From the NCBI GenBank assembly GCA_905250075.1, contig CAJNOP010000003.1:2422961-2486960 (forward strand): 64,000 nt of DNA. The letters run 5' to 3'. The position numbers and the translations under genes were made by a program. Below the pieces are notes generated by a model. That model searched no databases. It had not been told where the DNA came from and saw only the letters and a program-made list of their open reading frames with translations. Positions 28,501-38,899 of this stretch are shown here, in pieces (the first letter of the stretch is position 1; each line of letters opens with the position of its first letter). The DNA is from Rotaria sp. Silwood1. Taxonomy: Eukaryota > Rotifera > Eurotatoria > Philodinida > Philodinidae.

Positions 28501-29533
28501 AAATTCGAACAAAATTTTATTTATCATGATTCGATAGAGCTAATTGAGTTACCTTCAAAAATATTGTTTTTGACACATTCAAATGATGTTTCTATAGTGA
28601 AACTATAGTTAAAAAGAATCAGAAAAGCCTATAAATTAAAAATTATTGTTTGATTGTGAAGAAAATTGATTTTTTTTCCATTCGATATCAAAGTGCATGT
28701 AAATACGAGTTCGTATTCAAAGACTTTGACCCTTCAAAAATGAGTTCCAAATGAAACAAATCTTATATTCAAAAGCAGTAGAAAAATCTGTATCTAATAG
28801 TATGCTCATTATTTAAAATGAGTTTTTGTCAAATTTCGATCGTTATACCTACTCACTATGATGTTCGAATACTCTCACGTGTGCTTTCTCCAACGTCGAA
28901 ATTTTGCGAAAACTTGTATTGAATATATTATTCGATGAAAATTTTCCTGCTGATTCTAAATAAGTTATTCGTTTCATCTGAAACTCAAGTTCTAATGGTT
29001 AAAATCTTATAATGTGTAAATCTATACTTCTGGCATTTTGCTATCTCTAATTTTGGTTACAAAAACTTCGTTGAAATGTGTCGAAAGCAACTTTTTGATA
29101 GGTAATTCGATGAACTCTATGCAACCATGACAGAAAAATGCCCAAAATCAAAGTTTTTATTTAAATTTTGAATTACCACCACCTTATTTAATTGTTTAGT
29201 TTTGCAACAAACCTACGAGAAATATAATTTTAATAATACATCAAATAAATACCTTCGTTTGACGAAGATGAGCAACTGTTTCAGGACATGTCAAAAATGG
29301 ATGCGATAAACTATAAAGATCATCTAATTGATGAATGCCAACTATTCGAAGTTGTATTTTTTGTTTCTAAAATAAAACGTAATAAAATTAAACTTGAATG
29401 ATCAAAAAAAAATATTAATCCTCTATGGCAAAATCTATTCAGCTCCAACTCATACTGAGAAATATCGAATACAACTTACTTCATTAGAGATAATATTTTG
29501 CATTAAAAATGATGGCAAAAGCCAATCAAACAT
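25549..29533 (-). CDS. CNP: 2',3'-cyclic-nucleotide 3'-phosphodiesterase (CNP-like)
   Basis: Opens 2',3'-cyclic phosphates to 2'-phosphates (2H phosphoesterase fold) and carries an N-terminal P-loop kinase-like domain. Eight exons (29480-29533, 29253-29366, 28056-28089, 27837-28002, 27621-27769, 27364-27567, 26152-26358, 25549-26078) join in frame to 485 residues. The P-loop MRGLPGSGKST is split by an intron after GSG. CSADNYF, VDNTNIRMDECK and VEPRTSWKRD follow as in vertebrate CNP, then both catalytic HxT motifs, HCTMKF and AHLTCGVAPG, and the C-terminal IETIFSGYYH matching IFTGYY. Differences: a basic, low-complexity insert (RPYRRNNKSK) between the HxT motifs, and no C-terminal CaaX box, so membrane anchoring by prenylation is not expected. 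The ATG directly follows a TTTTCAG acceptor and lies 152 bp below the UROD stop codon. Alternative: another member of the P-loop plus 2H family. Confidence 0.92.
28482..29188. mobile_element. Non-autonomous TIR element, copy 2 (CNP intron 2)
   Basis: About 707 bp with imperfect terminal inverted repeats of 70-85 bp. The left end TGAGGTGTCGGCACTTCGAA corresponds to the reverse complement of the right end (AAATTTTGAATTACCACCACCTTA). Inside, GATTCGATAGAGCTAATTGAGTTACC at the left is mirrored by GGTAATTCGATGAACTCTATGCA at the right. The middle is collinear with copy 1 at 22683-23575, in the same orientation. No coding capacity was seen. The divergence between copies suggests an old insertion. Confidence 0.65.
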
Positions 29534-29685
29534 CTGAAAATTTAACAAAAAATGCAATCGTCAATCTCTAATATACTTAATAATAAATTTCGTGCAAAAA
29601 CGAGGGGCAATAATAATAATAATAATATAACAAAAAACAATGACAACCCAAAGCAAAAACGTAACTAGAAAAACCAATATTATGA

Positions 29686-31067
29686 CTAGTTTGTATTGCA
29701 ATCATTCATCTCTTTTGAAATAAGATGAACAGCATCAATAAACCACTTAACATTATCAACAGATATATCGGGATATATACCATGACCTAAATTAGCTATA
29801 TATCGTTTTGTTCCAAATATTTCAAGCATTTGTCGAACAAATTTTTCTAAATTTTCTTTTGATGCATAAAGTGCACATGGATCAAGATTTCCTTGAAGTA
29901 TTAATGTTGGATTTTCTTTGCGTAATAGTTGTATATTTGTTGGTGTTATTGTCCAATCAAGACTAATAACATCAAATAAACCAGTTGTAGCTAAATCTTG
30001 AAGACCAAAATGTGCATCTTTAGCAAAAACAATTAATGGTACAGGTGATATTTGTCGTTTTGAAAGTTCATCACGAACACCTTTAGCAATTTGACAAAGA
30101 TATGGTAATGAAAAACGATTAAATAAATCTGGTGTTAAACAAGCACAATGTGATTCAAATAATTGAACAAGTTGTGCACCAGCTGCTATTTGTTCAACAA
30201 GATGATCAATTGTAAAATTAGCAAGAATATTAAGAAGATCATGTGATTCTTTTTCATAACTATACAACCAACGCTTTGATTTTGACATTGTTGAACTGGC
30301 TTTACCTAAGAAACAAAATATATTAAATAAAGTTGTACAATTTTTTTTTTGTGTTTTTTTCGTTTTTATTTGATATTATCGATAGTATAATTCCTGATTT
30401 TTTTTCTCTTTCTATGATTTTTTAATAAAATATGTCAAGCACATAAAATACTCATAATTCACAATGACACCTGTTACAAATATAAAAACTATCAAAAATA
30501 AAATTTATAACTGTCTATCAAAATATTTATTAAAAGCTGATCAAAAAACAGAAAAATTTTATTTTAATAAATCCTACCTTCAATCATATACGACATCAGA
30601 GTCCATGGAGCACCACTAAATCCAATTAATGGACATTGTCCATCAAGTGTCTGTCTAGTTAATGTAATCGCATCATAGACATATTTTAATTCTGTACTTG
30701 CTTTACGTGTTCGATCAATTTTAGTATTTAAATCCTCAGGTACCTTAAGTGGTTGAGGAAAACATGGTCCTTCATTAGCTACCATTTCAACTTCCATACC
30801 AAGTGCTTGTGGTATAACAAGAATATCGCTAAAAATAATTGCTGCATCAAGATCAAATCTACGTACTGGCTGAAGTGTAACTTCACATGCAAGTTTTGGT
30901 GTACGACAAACTTCAAAAAATGAATGTTGAGCACTAACTGCTTTATATTCAGGTAAATATCGACCAGCTTGACGCATAATCCATATTGGTACACGTTCAA
31001 CGGTTTCACCACGACATGCACGAAGAATAAGATCATTTTTTAATGGAGGGAAATTATTTGAAGACAT
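29686..31067 (-). CDS. UROD: Uroporphyrinogen decarboxylase
   Basis: Cytosolic fifth enzyme of haem synthesis, converting uroporphyrinogen to coproporphyrinogen. Two exons (30578-31067 and 29686-30305) join in frame to 369 residues (human 367). Signature regions are intact: [15 protein letters not shown] at about 24-38 including the active-site Arg pair, [14 protein letters not shown] with the catalytic Asp, [26 protein letters not shown], and [10 protein letters not shown] with the conserved His near the C terminus. I chose the ATG at 31067 rather than the in-frame one 16 codons upstream, because the extension is Phe/Asn/Ile-rich and a TATTTTAG acceptor falls between them, 13 bp before the chosen ATG. 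It is the first gene of a same-strand run UROD-CNP-NELFCD-HYI. Confidence 0.97.
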
Positions 31068-32413
31068 TATTATGATTTTATCTAAAATATTATTTTGTAA
31101 AAAAAAAAAATTCATTTTTCACAGAATTTCACTCGCTAGATGAAATTAACCGTTCGAATTACATCAGTTCTATTATTGTATATCATCTTACAGAGGAAAT
31201 TTTAAACTATAATCGAACACAAATGATTAAATATTTTGATAAAATACCTAGGGTTTTATCGTAATCTTATCGCAAAGTTTTATTTAATAACATTCTTACT
31301 CATGTATATAGTTCGTTTATCCTTAGTTTGCCATTGATTTTTTTTTTCTCTAAAAAAAATTCTTTGAATGAAAAATAATTAGATTCTAAACTAAAAATAA
31401 TCAACATTTTCTCATCTGTTTTTGACATTATCAATCGAACTTAATATCCATTTTGGTAACAAATAAATATATTTCTTATGATGAAGAACGCTACAATCTA
31501 TAGAATATTTATTTTTAAGAAGTAGCATTTAATATTTTAACCGGCATCTAACGATATCTATCATCAGATAAGAAAGTAAATAGAAAATCATTGGTTAATA
31601 ATTATTCTCGTTCTTTCTTTCTTTCTTTCTATTTAATTTTTCTTTTTCTCTTTCATCTCGTCATCATGTCGTCTCCTGTCCTCTCCGTTCGTGTTTTTTT
31701 TTTCTTTCTTTTTTTTTCTTTATTCTTTTCTAGCTTTTTTTATTTCTCTTCTTCGACTAGTTGCCGTCGTCCGTTGTTGTCCTTGTTTCTCTACATACAC
31801 ATACCCTTTTCTCTCTATTTCTTCCTTTTCCTCGTTCGAATACATACATACTGAATTCAACGACGACGACGACTACGACACCCTTTGCGATCACTTCTTT
31901 CTGTCGTTTCTTTCTTTTTTTTTTTCTTCTTTTCTGTCCTTTTCTATATGTTAAGCGTAGAGGAGCGAGAGAAGACGAGAGCGAACGAGAGAATGGGTAT
32001 GCAAAGGAAAAAAAAATCACTACTTCTTCCAACCGAACGGCATATAGTGCGAAAATGTATGCTGATAGTTTGTTTCTGTCTTTTGACAATGTTGTTCTTT
32101 ACTTTCTTTTTCTTCTCTATGTTTAGCTTGTTACACAGTAGTAGAAAAGAGAACACAAGACATGTTTTGTCCATCCTCCTTTTTTTTTTCTTTTTTTTTC
32201 TTTTTTATTGTTCTTTTCTTTCTTTTCTGTTTTAGATAACTCATATTATATATATAAGATATATAGATAGATATTTATATATTTTTCTTTTCGTTTGATT
32301 ATCAATCTTGGTTTTTTTTTTTGTATTCATATATTCCTTATTTGAGATTTTATTTTTTTTGCTTTTGAGACTCTCCTTGTTGGTGGTCTCATTTTCAGAG
32401 AAGAAGAAAAGTA
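31068..32413. promoter_or_regulatory. Divergent promoter region and pyrimidine-rich leader
   Basis: Separates UROD (minus) from the first zinc-finger gene (plus). From about 31600 to 32400 the plus strand is strongly pyrimidine-rich (long TTTC and T runs), with an ATATAGATAGATA stretch near 32250. The long open frames here on both strands are low-complexity by-products of this bias. A similar pyrimidine-rich leader precedes the paralogous gene at 36052, which suggests a conserved 5' untranslated or promoter feature. Confidence 0.45.
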
Positions 32414-34951
32414 ATGACAAAGAAAAACGAACAGAATAATATCCAACCGGGTGGTGGAGGGACTAGTACAACTCCAACATCGACAACTACTGTTACAAAT
32501 ACTACGACGACAAGTGGCATTGTTATTGTTCAACAACAACCAATTAATGAACAACAACATTTTGTATTACCTACAGTGAATAATTCAGCACCAATGATTA
32601 TAACAACACCATTGGGTAGAAATGATTTATATCAGTTGTTGTCAAAAATCAATTTTTTGATTTAGCTGTACCATCTATGATAACTCAACAATTGCCAACA
32701 ACAACGAATGTCCAACAACAAACGATAACAACTGCTACAAATACAACTACGAATTCACTTGTGCCACCTTCATCAACACCTACAATTACAACTACTGTAT
32801 CTAATGCAAATGTTCAAAATAAAACTACAAAATCACCTGGACAAGATCGATTGGTTTGTAGTTTGTGTAATAAAGTTTATCGATCATCAGCCGGTCTACG
32901 GTATCATAAACGGAAACGACATCGAGGTAATATAATAGAAAAAGAAGAAGAAAGAAAGAAGTTTCATAGATTTATTTATATATTTAGATGAAGGTATGCT
33001 TAAACCAACACAAATTCATCGAGTACGATGTTTAGAAAATGGATGTGTTTATCAAATGTTAGCCATATCCGATCTAAGAAATCATTTAGCTAATCATCAT
33101 TTAAAGCCAGAATATAAAACAACTGAAGAAAAAAAATTTAATTCATTTGCTGGTAAGAATATATATATTTTTATTGGAATTTTTCAACTTTAAATATTGG
33201 AGTACTTATGTAAATATAAAATAATCAAATTGGATTTTAAATTTTCTGAAGGAAATTTTGAATGAAATTCAATTTTTGATATTTATTTCTCAAGTAAAGC
33301 TACTATAAAATTAGACAAAAATATGTTTTTCACTTGGATATAAATCTAATACAACTCATATGTGCTTGTTCTGTTCTATTCTGTCATGGCATTTATTTGT
33401 TTTCATGGAATCAATTAACTGAATTGTTATTAGCTCAGTTGATTGCAACAGATTACCTTTCATAACAAAGAATCATTCAAATGATTGTTGATAGGAACTT
33501 GATGAATGAATCTTTGTAGAAAGATTTTAGTGATAGACAGTGTGTCATTTCACATTTGCTCATTAGAACCAATACTTGAGATTTATAATGAAAGTTTGTT
33601 TGCAGTTTGACATTTTAATTATATCGTTATTTTTAGATTTGTGTGATTTTAAATCTGTAACATTTAATTTGAGTTTATGAATGACTTATAGGTTTTCATC
33701 ATGCCAGATGTTTCTATTTTTTTTTCAAAATCTAGTCGTTATTAATCTTTTCATAGAGAAAAAAAAACAGAGAAAGAATTCAAAGTACATTAATTTCTTC
33801 ATATATTTGATGAATGGTTGAAGTTTCTTATAATCGGAAATTTGTAATTTTTATTTCTAGAATTTACTGAATGGAAAAGTTCATTTGAACAAAGTAGTGG
33901 TTCAAAATATGTAAAAAATTGTGGTTCAAAAGGCAAATCTGAAAATCAAACAACTGAATACTATTATTGTAATCGAACAGGACCATGTAAATAAAATTGT
34001 TTCTTTTTAATTTTGTTATTTGAATAAAAAAAGAAAATATAAATTCTTAATATATTTTAGACAAGCAAACACGACAAGGATGGCGTCGGAATTCCAAACC
34101 TCTTGATTCTCTTCGTTGTGGTATTCATTGTACATCATCAATGAAAGTTGACATTAGTCGAAATGATCAAATATCCGTACAGTATTATCCAGCACATTAT
34201 GGTCATACAGCTGAACCACCATTACAAGCCCCACCATCATCTACTACCGGTAATACATCATTACCAACGACAAATGGTGAATTAGTTGAACAACCATCTG
34301 TTCAACAACAAACAATTCCACCGATCCAAACTGTTGTACAAGCAGCTGTTCAACAACAGCAAACACAAACAACAACTACTGATCATTGTGTTCGACTTCA
34401 ACATCAACATCATGCGCAAACATCAAGTATTATTATTAATATTGCGCCTGTAAGAATATAATTTAATTTCTCTTAAATAATTATTTAATATGTGAAACGA
34501 CCTAATTTTTAAAGAAAATTTATTAAGAAATGGTCAAAAAATTGAAATCTTAAGTGCAGTTTGAGCTTAATATGAAAAACAAATAATGGAAACTATTTCC
34601 TAGTTGTTTTCTGCTTCTAAATACACATAGTATCATGTATGCAAAACAAATTCTAATGTTATTGACATTTAACAACATTTAGTTTTGAGCTTACACACTA
34701 GCAAAAGAAAAAAAAGAAGCAGTGAGTTCTTCGTTTTTTTTGCAAAATCAAAATAAATTCTTAATATCGTATAAAACTTAAATGATCAAGTAAAAAGAAA
34801 AACATACTGATGTTTGACTAAATCAAATACATAAACGATCATCGTTGAAAAACTTGATATTATTGTTATTTTTATGATTGCACTTGTAACGATCACTTAC
34901 ACTCTTGTTTTGTTTTTCCAGGTGAATACAACAATCATCAAATGCGTGTGA
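32414..34951 (+). CDS. C2H2 zinc-finger protein with GCM/WRKY/FLYWCH-like module, paralog A
   Basis: Probable nuclear DNA-binding protein; function unknown. Six exons (32414-32615, 32666-32926, 32988-33152, 33861-33986, 34061-34449, 34922-34951) join in frame to 390 residues. After a Thr/Gln-rich N terminus comes a C2H2 finger, CSLCNKVYRSSAGLRYHKRK, then a second, CLENGCVYQMLAISDLRNHL, ending in ANHH. Next is a Cys/His module: SKYVKNCGSKGKS, TTEYYYCNRTGPY, LRCGIHCTSSMKV and VQYYPAHYGH. The spacing (YYYC...C...HYGH) recalls the GCM/WRKY/FLYWCH-type zinc folds found with Mutator-like transposases; that is inference. A Gln/Thr-rich tail follows. The short last exon (VNTTIIKCV) is uncertain; reading on past 34449 instead ends two codons later. 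The neighbour at 36052-37805 is a clear tandem paralog. Confidence 0.85.
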
Positions 34952-35650
34952 TGAATACGTGTGTGTGTTTGTGTATTTTATAAATGCACAAAGAAATGAA
35001 AGAAAAAGAATTTATTCCTTTCCTATATTATTCTAGCCAAGAAAACCACATCATCGAACAATTCAATTACAAGATTTATTAGATACATTTTTGTTTTTTT
35101 TTTTTTAAATTTTTTATTTTCATCGATTTATAAAGAAGCAAAAAAAAACATTTATCGATGAATAGTATTAAACAGTGACAAAAAAAAAAGAAACATTGAT
35201 ATAAAAAAATGAGAATTAGATTAAGAAAGAAAGGAAAATTTTTCAAAAATCCGCGCATGTTATTGTTTTTTGTACAGTGGCTTCTCCATTTTTTTTTTCT
35301 GCTCTATATACATAACATGCGCTCTCTCTCTTGATAACATACACACACACGCCGGCGCACGTCTTTCCCCGTGCATATTTATGATGAAATCAGAGCCTCG
35401 TCATTTCCTTTTTTCATTTTGTTTTTTTTTTTACTTGTTGATAAACTTTTTTGGCCTGTAGCTCTCCGTCTCTCTCTCTCTCTTGTGTATCTCATTATTC
35501 TACTTGTGACCACTTGTTTCTTTCTTATTCCTCTACGAAAACAAGAAACTAATCAAGCAATACACTTGTCTGTGTTTTGCTCCGTTTTTGTTCTGTCGTG
35601 TTTTGTTGTTTTTTCTTTTTGCTTGGTTTGTTTTTTCGTAGAGATGCCTT

Positions 35651-35686
<36 letters not shown>

Positions 35687-36051
35687 CCAAAACATTTTTT
35701 TTTTTTTTTTCTTTTCTTTTCTTGTTTTCTTTCTTCCAAAACATTTTGTTCGTTCGTTCGTTTTGTTCATTTGTTTTTTTTTTTCGGTTCATACATTTTT
35801 TTTTCTTTTTCTTTTTTATTTCGAATACAACCAAAAGAAAAAAAAAAGAAATAACTAGTAAAAAAATTTTTATTAAAACCATCTCGAAATAATATTGTAC
35901 TGATATATAAATATATATTGAGAAAAGATGATAGAGGAAAAATTGATCAGCATGTGTGTGAATATTTTTTTTTTGTTTTTTAGATTTTTCTTTCTTTTTC
36001 TTTCGTCTTTTTTCTTTTCTTTTGTTTTCCTTTTCCTTTCTGTTCGACAAT
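34952..36051. other. Spacer between the zinc-finger paralogs
   Basis: Holds the probable 3' untranslated region of paralog A and the pyrimidine-rich leader of paralog B. It includes a CA-rich piece with CGCCGGCGCACG near 35340-35365 and an unbroken T tract from about 35652 to 35686. Open frames here are homopolymer by-products (poly-Phe and poly-Lys). Confidence 0.5.
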
Positions 36052-37805
36052 ATGACAAAGAAAGGTTCGTCGGCAGCCTCATCGCCGTCGGATGCATTGG
36101 ATAATGGTGGCGGTGGTGGGCCAGGTCGGTTTGTATGTTCAATGTGTGCGAAAGTCTATCGGTCTGGTGCTGGACTCCGTTATCATAAACGAAAAAGACA
36201 TCGAGGTAGGTTAGTCTTATCTGAACAAGAATTTTTTTTTAATCATAAAAACTTGAATTTCAATGTAATTTAATAAGTTAAAATGCCTACAGAAAAAAAA
36301 CAATAATTGTTTCTTTTATTTCCACTGTAAACAATAAACAAAACTTTAATTCGATAAATTAAAATAGCTTATGTTGTGCTTTGAAATTGTTAAACTTTTC
36401 ACGTAAGTTGAAAATTCTTATTTATATTTTCAAAACAAAAAGTATTGTAACAGACAAATATTAAAATATTTTATTGTGTCTGATTTTTTTTGTTGGCGAA
36501 GGCATGGTCGAACCAACCGCGCTCCATCGAGTCAAGTGCCAAGAACCTGGTTGTACATATCAAATGTTAGCTATTTCTGATCTTCGGTAAGAATTGATTA
36601 ACTAATATTAGTTCGAATCATAAAATGTTCATTTTCATTCAAATAGAAATCATCTAGCAAATCATCATCAAAAACCTGAATATAAATGTACGGAAGAAAA
36701 AAAATTCACAAGTGTTGCAGGTAGAAAACTAAAATTTATTCTTTTTTTTTTTTTTAATTGATATAATAATATTTTTGTATATTATAAAAGATTTTACTGA
36801 TTGGAAAGCATCATTTGAAAGTCGCACTGGTTCAAAATATGTTAAAAACTGTGGTGCCAAGGGAAAATCAGATAATCAAACAACAGAATATTATTATTGT
36901 AATCGTACAGGACCGTGTGAGTAAAATCAATAAAAAAAATTTTTTTGTGTTTTTGAAAAATTACAACAATTCTAGATAAATCAGTTGGTCAAGGTTTACG
37001 TCGTAGTAAAGCTCAGGGTTCATTACGTTGTGGTATACATTGTACATCATCAATGAAAGTTGAAATACAAAATGATGAACATATAACTGTACAATATTAT
37101 CCAGCTCATTATGGACATTCACATTTACCAGCTTCTGATGAACCATATTTATCTGAAAATAGTATGACTATTGGAGGAATAAATGGAAATTCATCATCAA
37201 CTATTATCAATGGTCATCATCATCAACAACAACAAGATAATGGACAAAATTTATTAACACATTATCCATCACATAGTGGTGATTGTTCATCGTCATCATC
37301 ACCTGGGTCTTCATCAACAAGTCCATCAGGTGGCTCTAATTCAAATTCAAATCATCCACCACCATCATCGTCATCAACATTAATGTCATCTATAGAACGA
37401 CAATCAATGAATACATCAAATACATCAATAAAAAACATTAATAATAATAATAATAATAATTCACTACAAAATCAGATGTCACATTGTATTATAATATCAC
37501 CGTCATTTGTACTTGAAGAAAATGCTTCATCACATTCCAATCATCATTCAACACCGGTGCTCGTTGTTCAACAGCAACAACAACAAACGAATCATTATTT
37601 ACCATCATCATTATCAACTGCTATTGTTGCTCCTACAACAAATTTAGTAGTTAAAAAAGAAAAATGTGTATCGGATATCATGCGTGAAGCATTTCAACTT
37701 TTATCTTATTGGCCATTAGATCATCATCATGGTCTAGTTACAGCAGAGAATGAACAACCAATTCATCATTCTCATGTTAATATGGATGAACATCTCATGT
37801 TCTAA
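36052..37805 (+). CDS. C2H2 zinc-finger protein with GCM/WRKY/FLYWCH-like module, paralog B
   Basis: Tandem duplicate of the gene at 32414-34951. Five exons (36052-36205, 36502-36586, 36647-36720, 36791-36916, 36976-37805) join in frame to 422 residues. Order: MTKKGSS start with a Gly run, finger 1 CSMCAKVYRSGAGLRYHKRK, finger 2 CQEPGCTYQMLAISDLRNHL plus ANHH, then KNCGAKGKSDNQTTEYYYCN, LRCGIHCTSSMKV and VQYYPAHYGHSH. Its 126-nt exon has the same length as in paralog A, whereas one A exon is split by an extra 60-bp intron here. The C-terminal half is low complexity (His, Ser, Asn and Gln runs) with a conserved-looking motif VVKKEKCVSDIMREAFQLLS just before the end. Its start MTKK matches paralog A, which supports both start codons. 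Function is not known. Confidence 0.88.
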
Positions 37806-38471
37806 GAATTTTTGTTTTCTATTTTCTTTTTTTTTCTCGCTTTCTCTCTCAAATGTGATCAATTAACACGTCCTTTTTCTTGTTATTGAACACAAAGAAA
37901 AAACAGTGTTTGTTCTCTGATCAACATTGAACAAAAATCTTCTTTTTGACAAACACAAATCTAAATACAATCATTTTTTTCATTTGATTTTTTTTTCTTG
38001 CTCTCTCTGTAAACCATTCCTGTCTTTATTATTACTTCGTTTTTTTCGGGTATCACTTTTGTTCTGTTCAATATCTGTGCTTGTCATACATACACCGAGA
38101 ATTCCTTTGGTTATATACTTGCAAACCAAAAGAATTGATTCTTTTTGTTTTTGTTTTCTTTTTTTTTTGTTATCACTTTTATGCACACAAACAAAACGTT
38201 ACTTTTTCTTCTTGTTTATTTCTCTACTGTTATTAACAAAAATTCCACCATTATATAAACAGAAAATATCCATTAGAGAACCTTTGAAATTTTGATAATG
38301 ATTTCTTTTTTTTTTCGAAAAAAAAAATGAAAAATTTCTTTTTTTAATATTAATGTATCTTAAGAATGGCATGAATAAAAGAAAATTATAAATAAGACTT
38401 CTTTTTCTCGATGTTTTTTCGATATATCAAATAATTTAATCATTTGTTATTGTTTCTTTTCGATCGTTAGC

Positions 38472-38579
38472 AAGCACAGGAGATTCCCATATAACAATAA
38501 CTAATGTTAATAGTAATCAACCATCAGCAGAAAAACTTTCTCAAGAATATGAACATCCAATGACAGCTCATTTAGCTTG
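38472..38579 (+). CDS. Orphan terminal exon candidate
   Basis: After a good acceptor (TTTCTTTTCGATCGTTAG) an open frame of 35 codons runs to TGA: STGDSHITITNVNSNQPSAE, then KLSQEYEHPMTAHLA. Composition and acceptor are exon-like and unlike the surrounding text. It enters in phase 1 (two bases complete the first codon). I could not identify a donor: paralog B ends at 37805 with its own stop codon and I see no strong phase-1 donor near its end. It may be an alternative last exon of paralog B or the relic of a lost gene. Confidence 0.3.
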
Positions 38580-38899
38580 AATTGAAACTAAACAAATATT
38601 GGATTTACTTAATGAACTTATACTTAAGTATCAAATTAACCGAAGCTATATCACTTTTCTGCTTATTATGTAAGCGATTAGCACTACGACACAAAGAATA
38701 GAGACAAATCGCCTTTATGATTTCATAAAACAAGGTCCGCCTATTATGAATACCACGTAAATACAGATAGAGCTGGTTTATATGCATACTATGACTATTG
38801 GTGATATTTCATATACAGAAAAATTTGTTACAACTATTCAAATACTGCATTTCGATGTAATAGTAACTCTTACGACTGTAAGTTTATGATCATATAATT

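Noticed and set aside
31591-32235. Several overlapping open frames on both strands
   Set aside because: They encode poly-Phe/Ser or poly-Lys/Arg and follow the pyrimidine bias of the leader; no domain or splice logic.
35371-36142. Long frames with Phe and Lys runs on opposite strands
   Set aside because: By-products of the T tracts upstream of zinc-finger paralog B.
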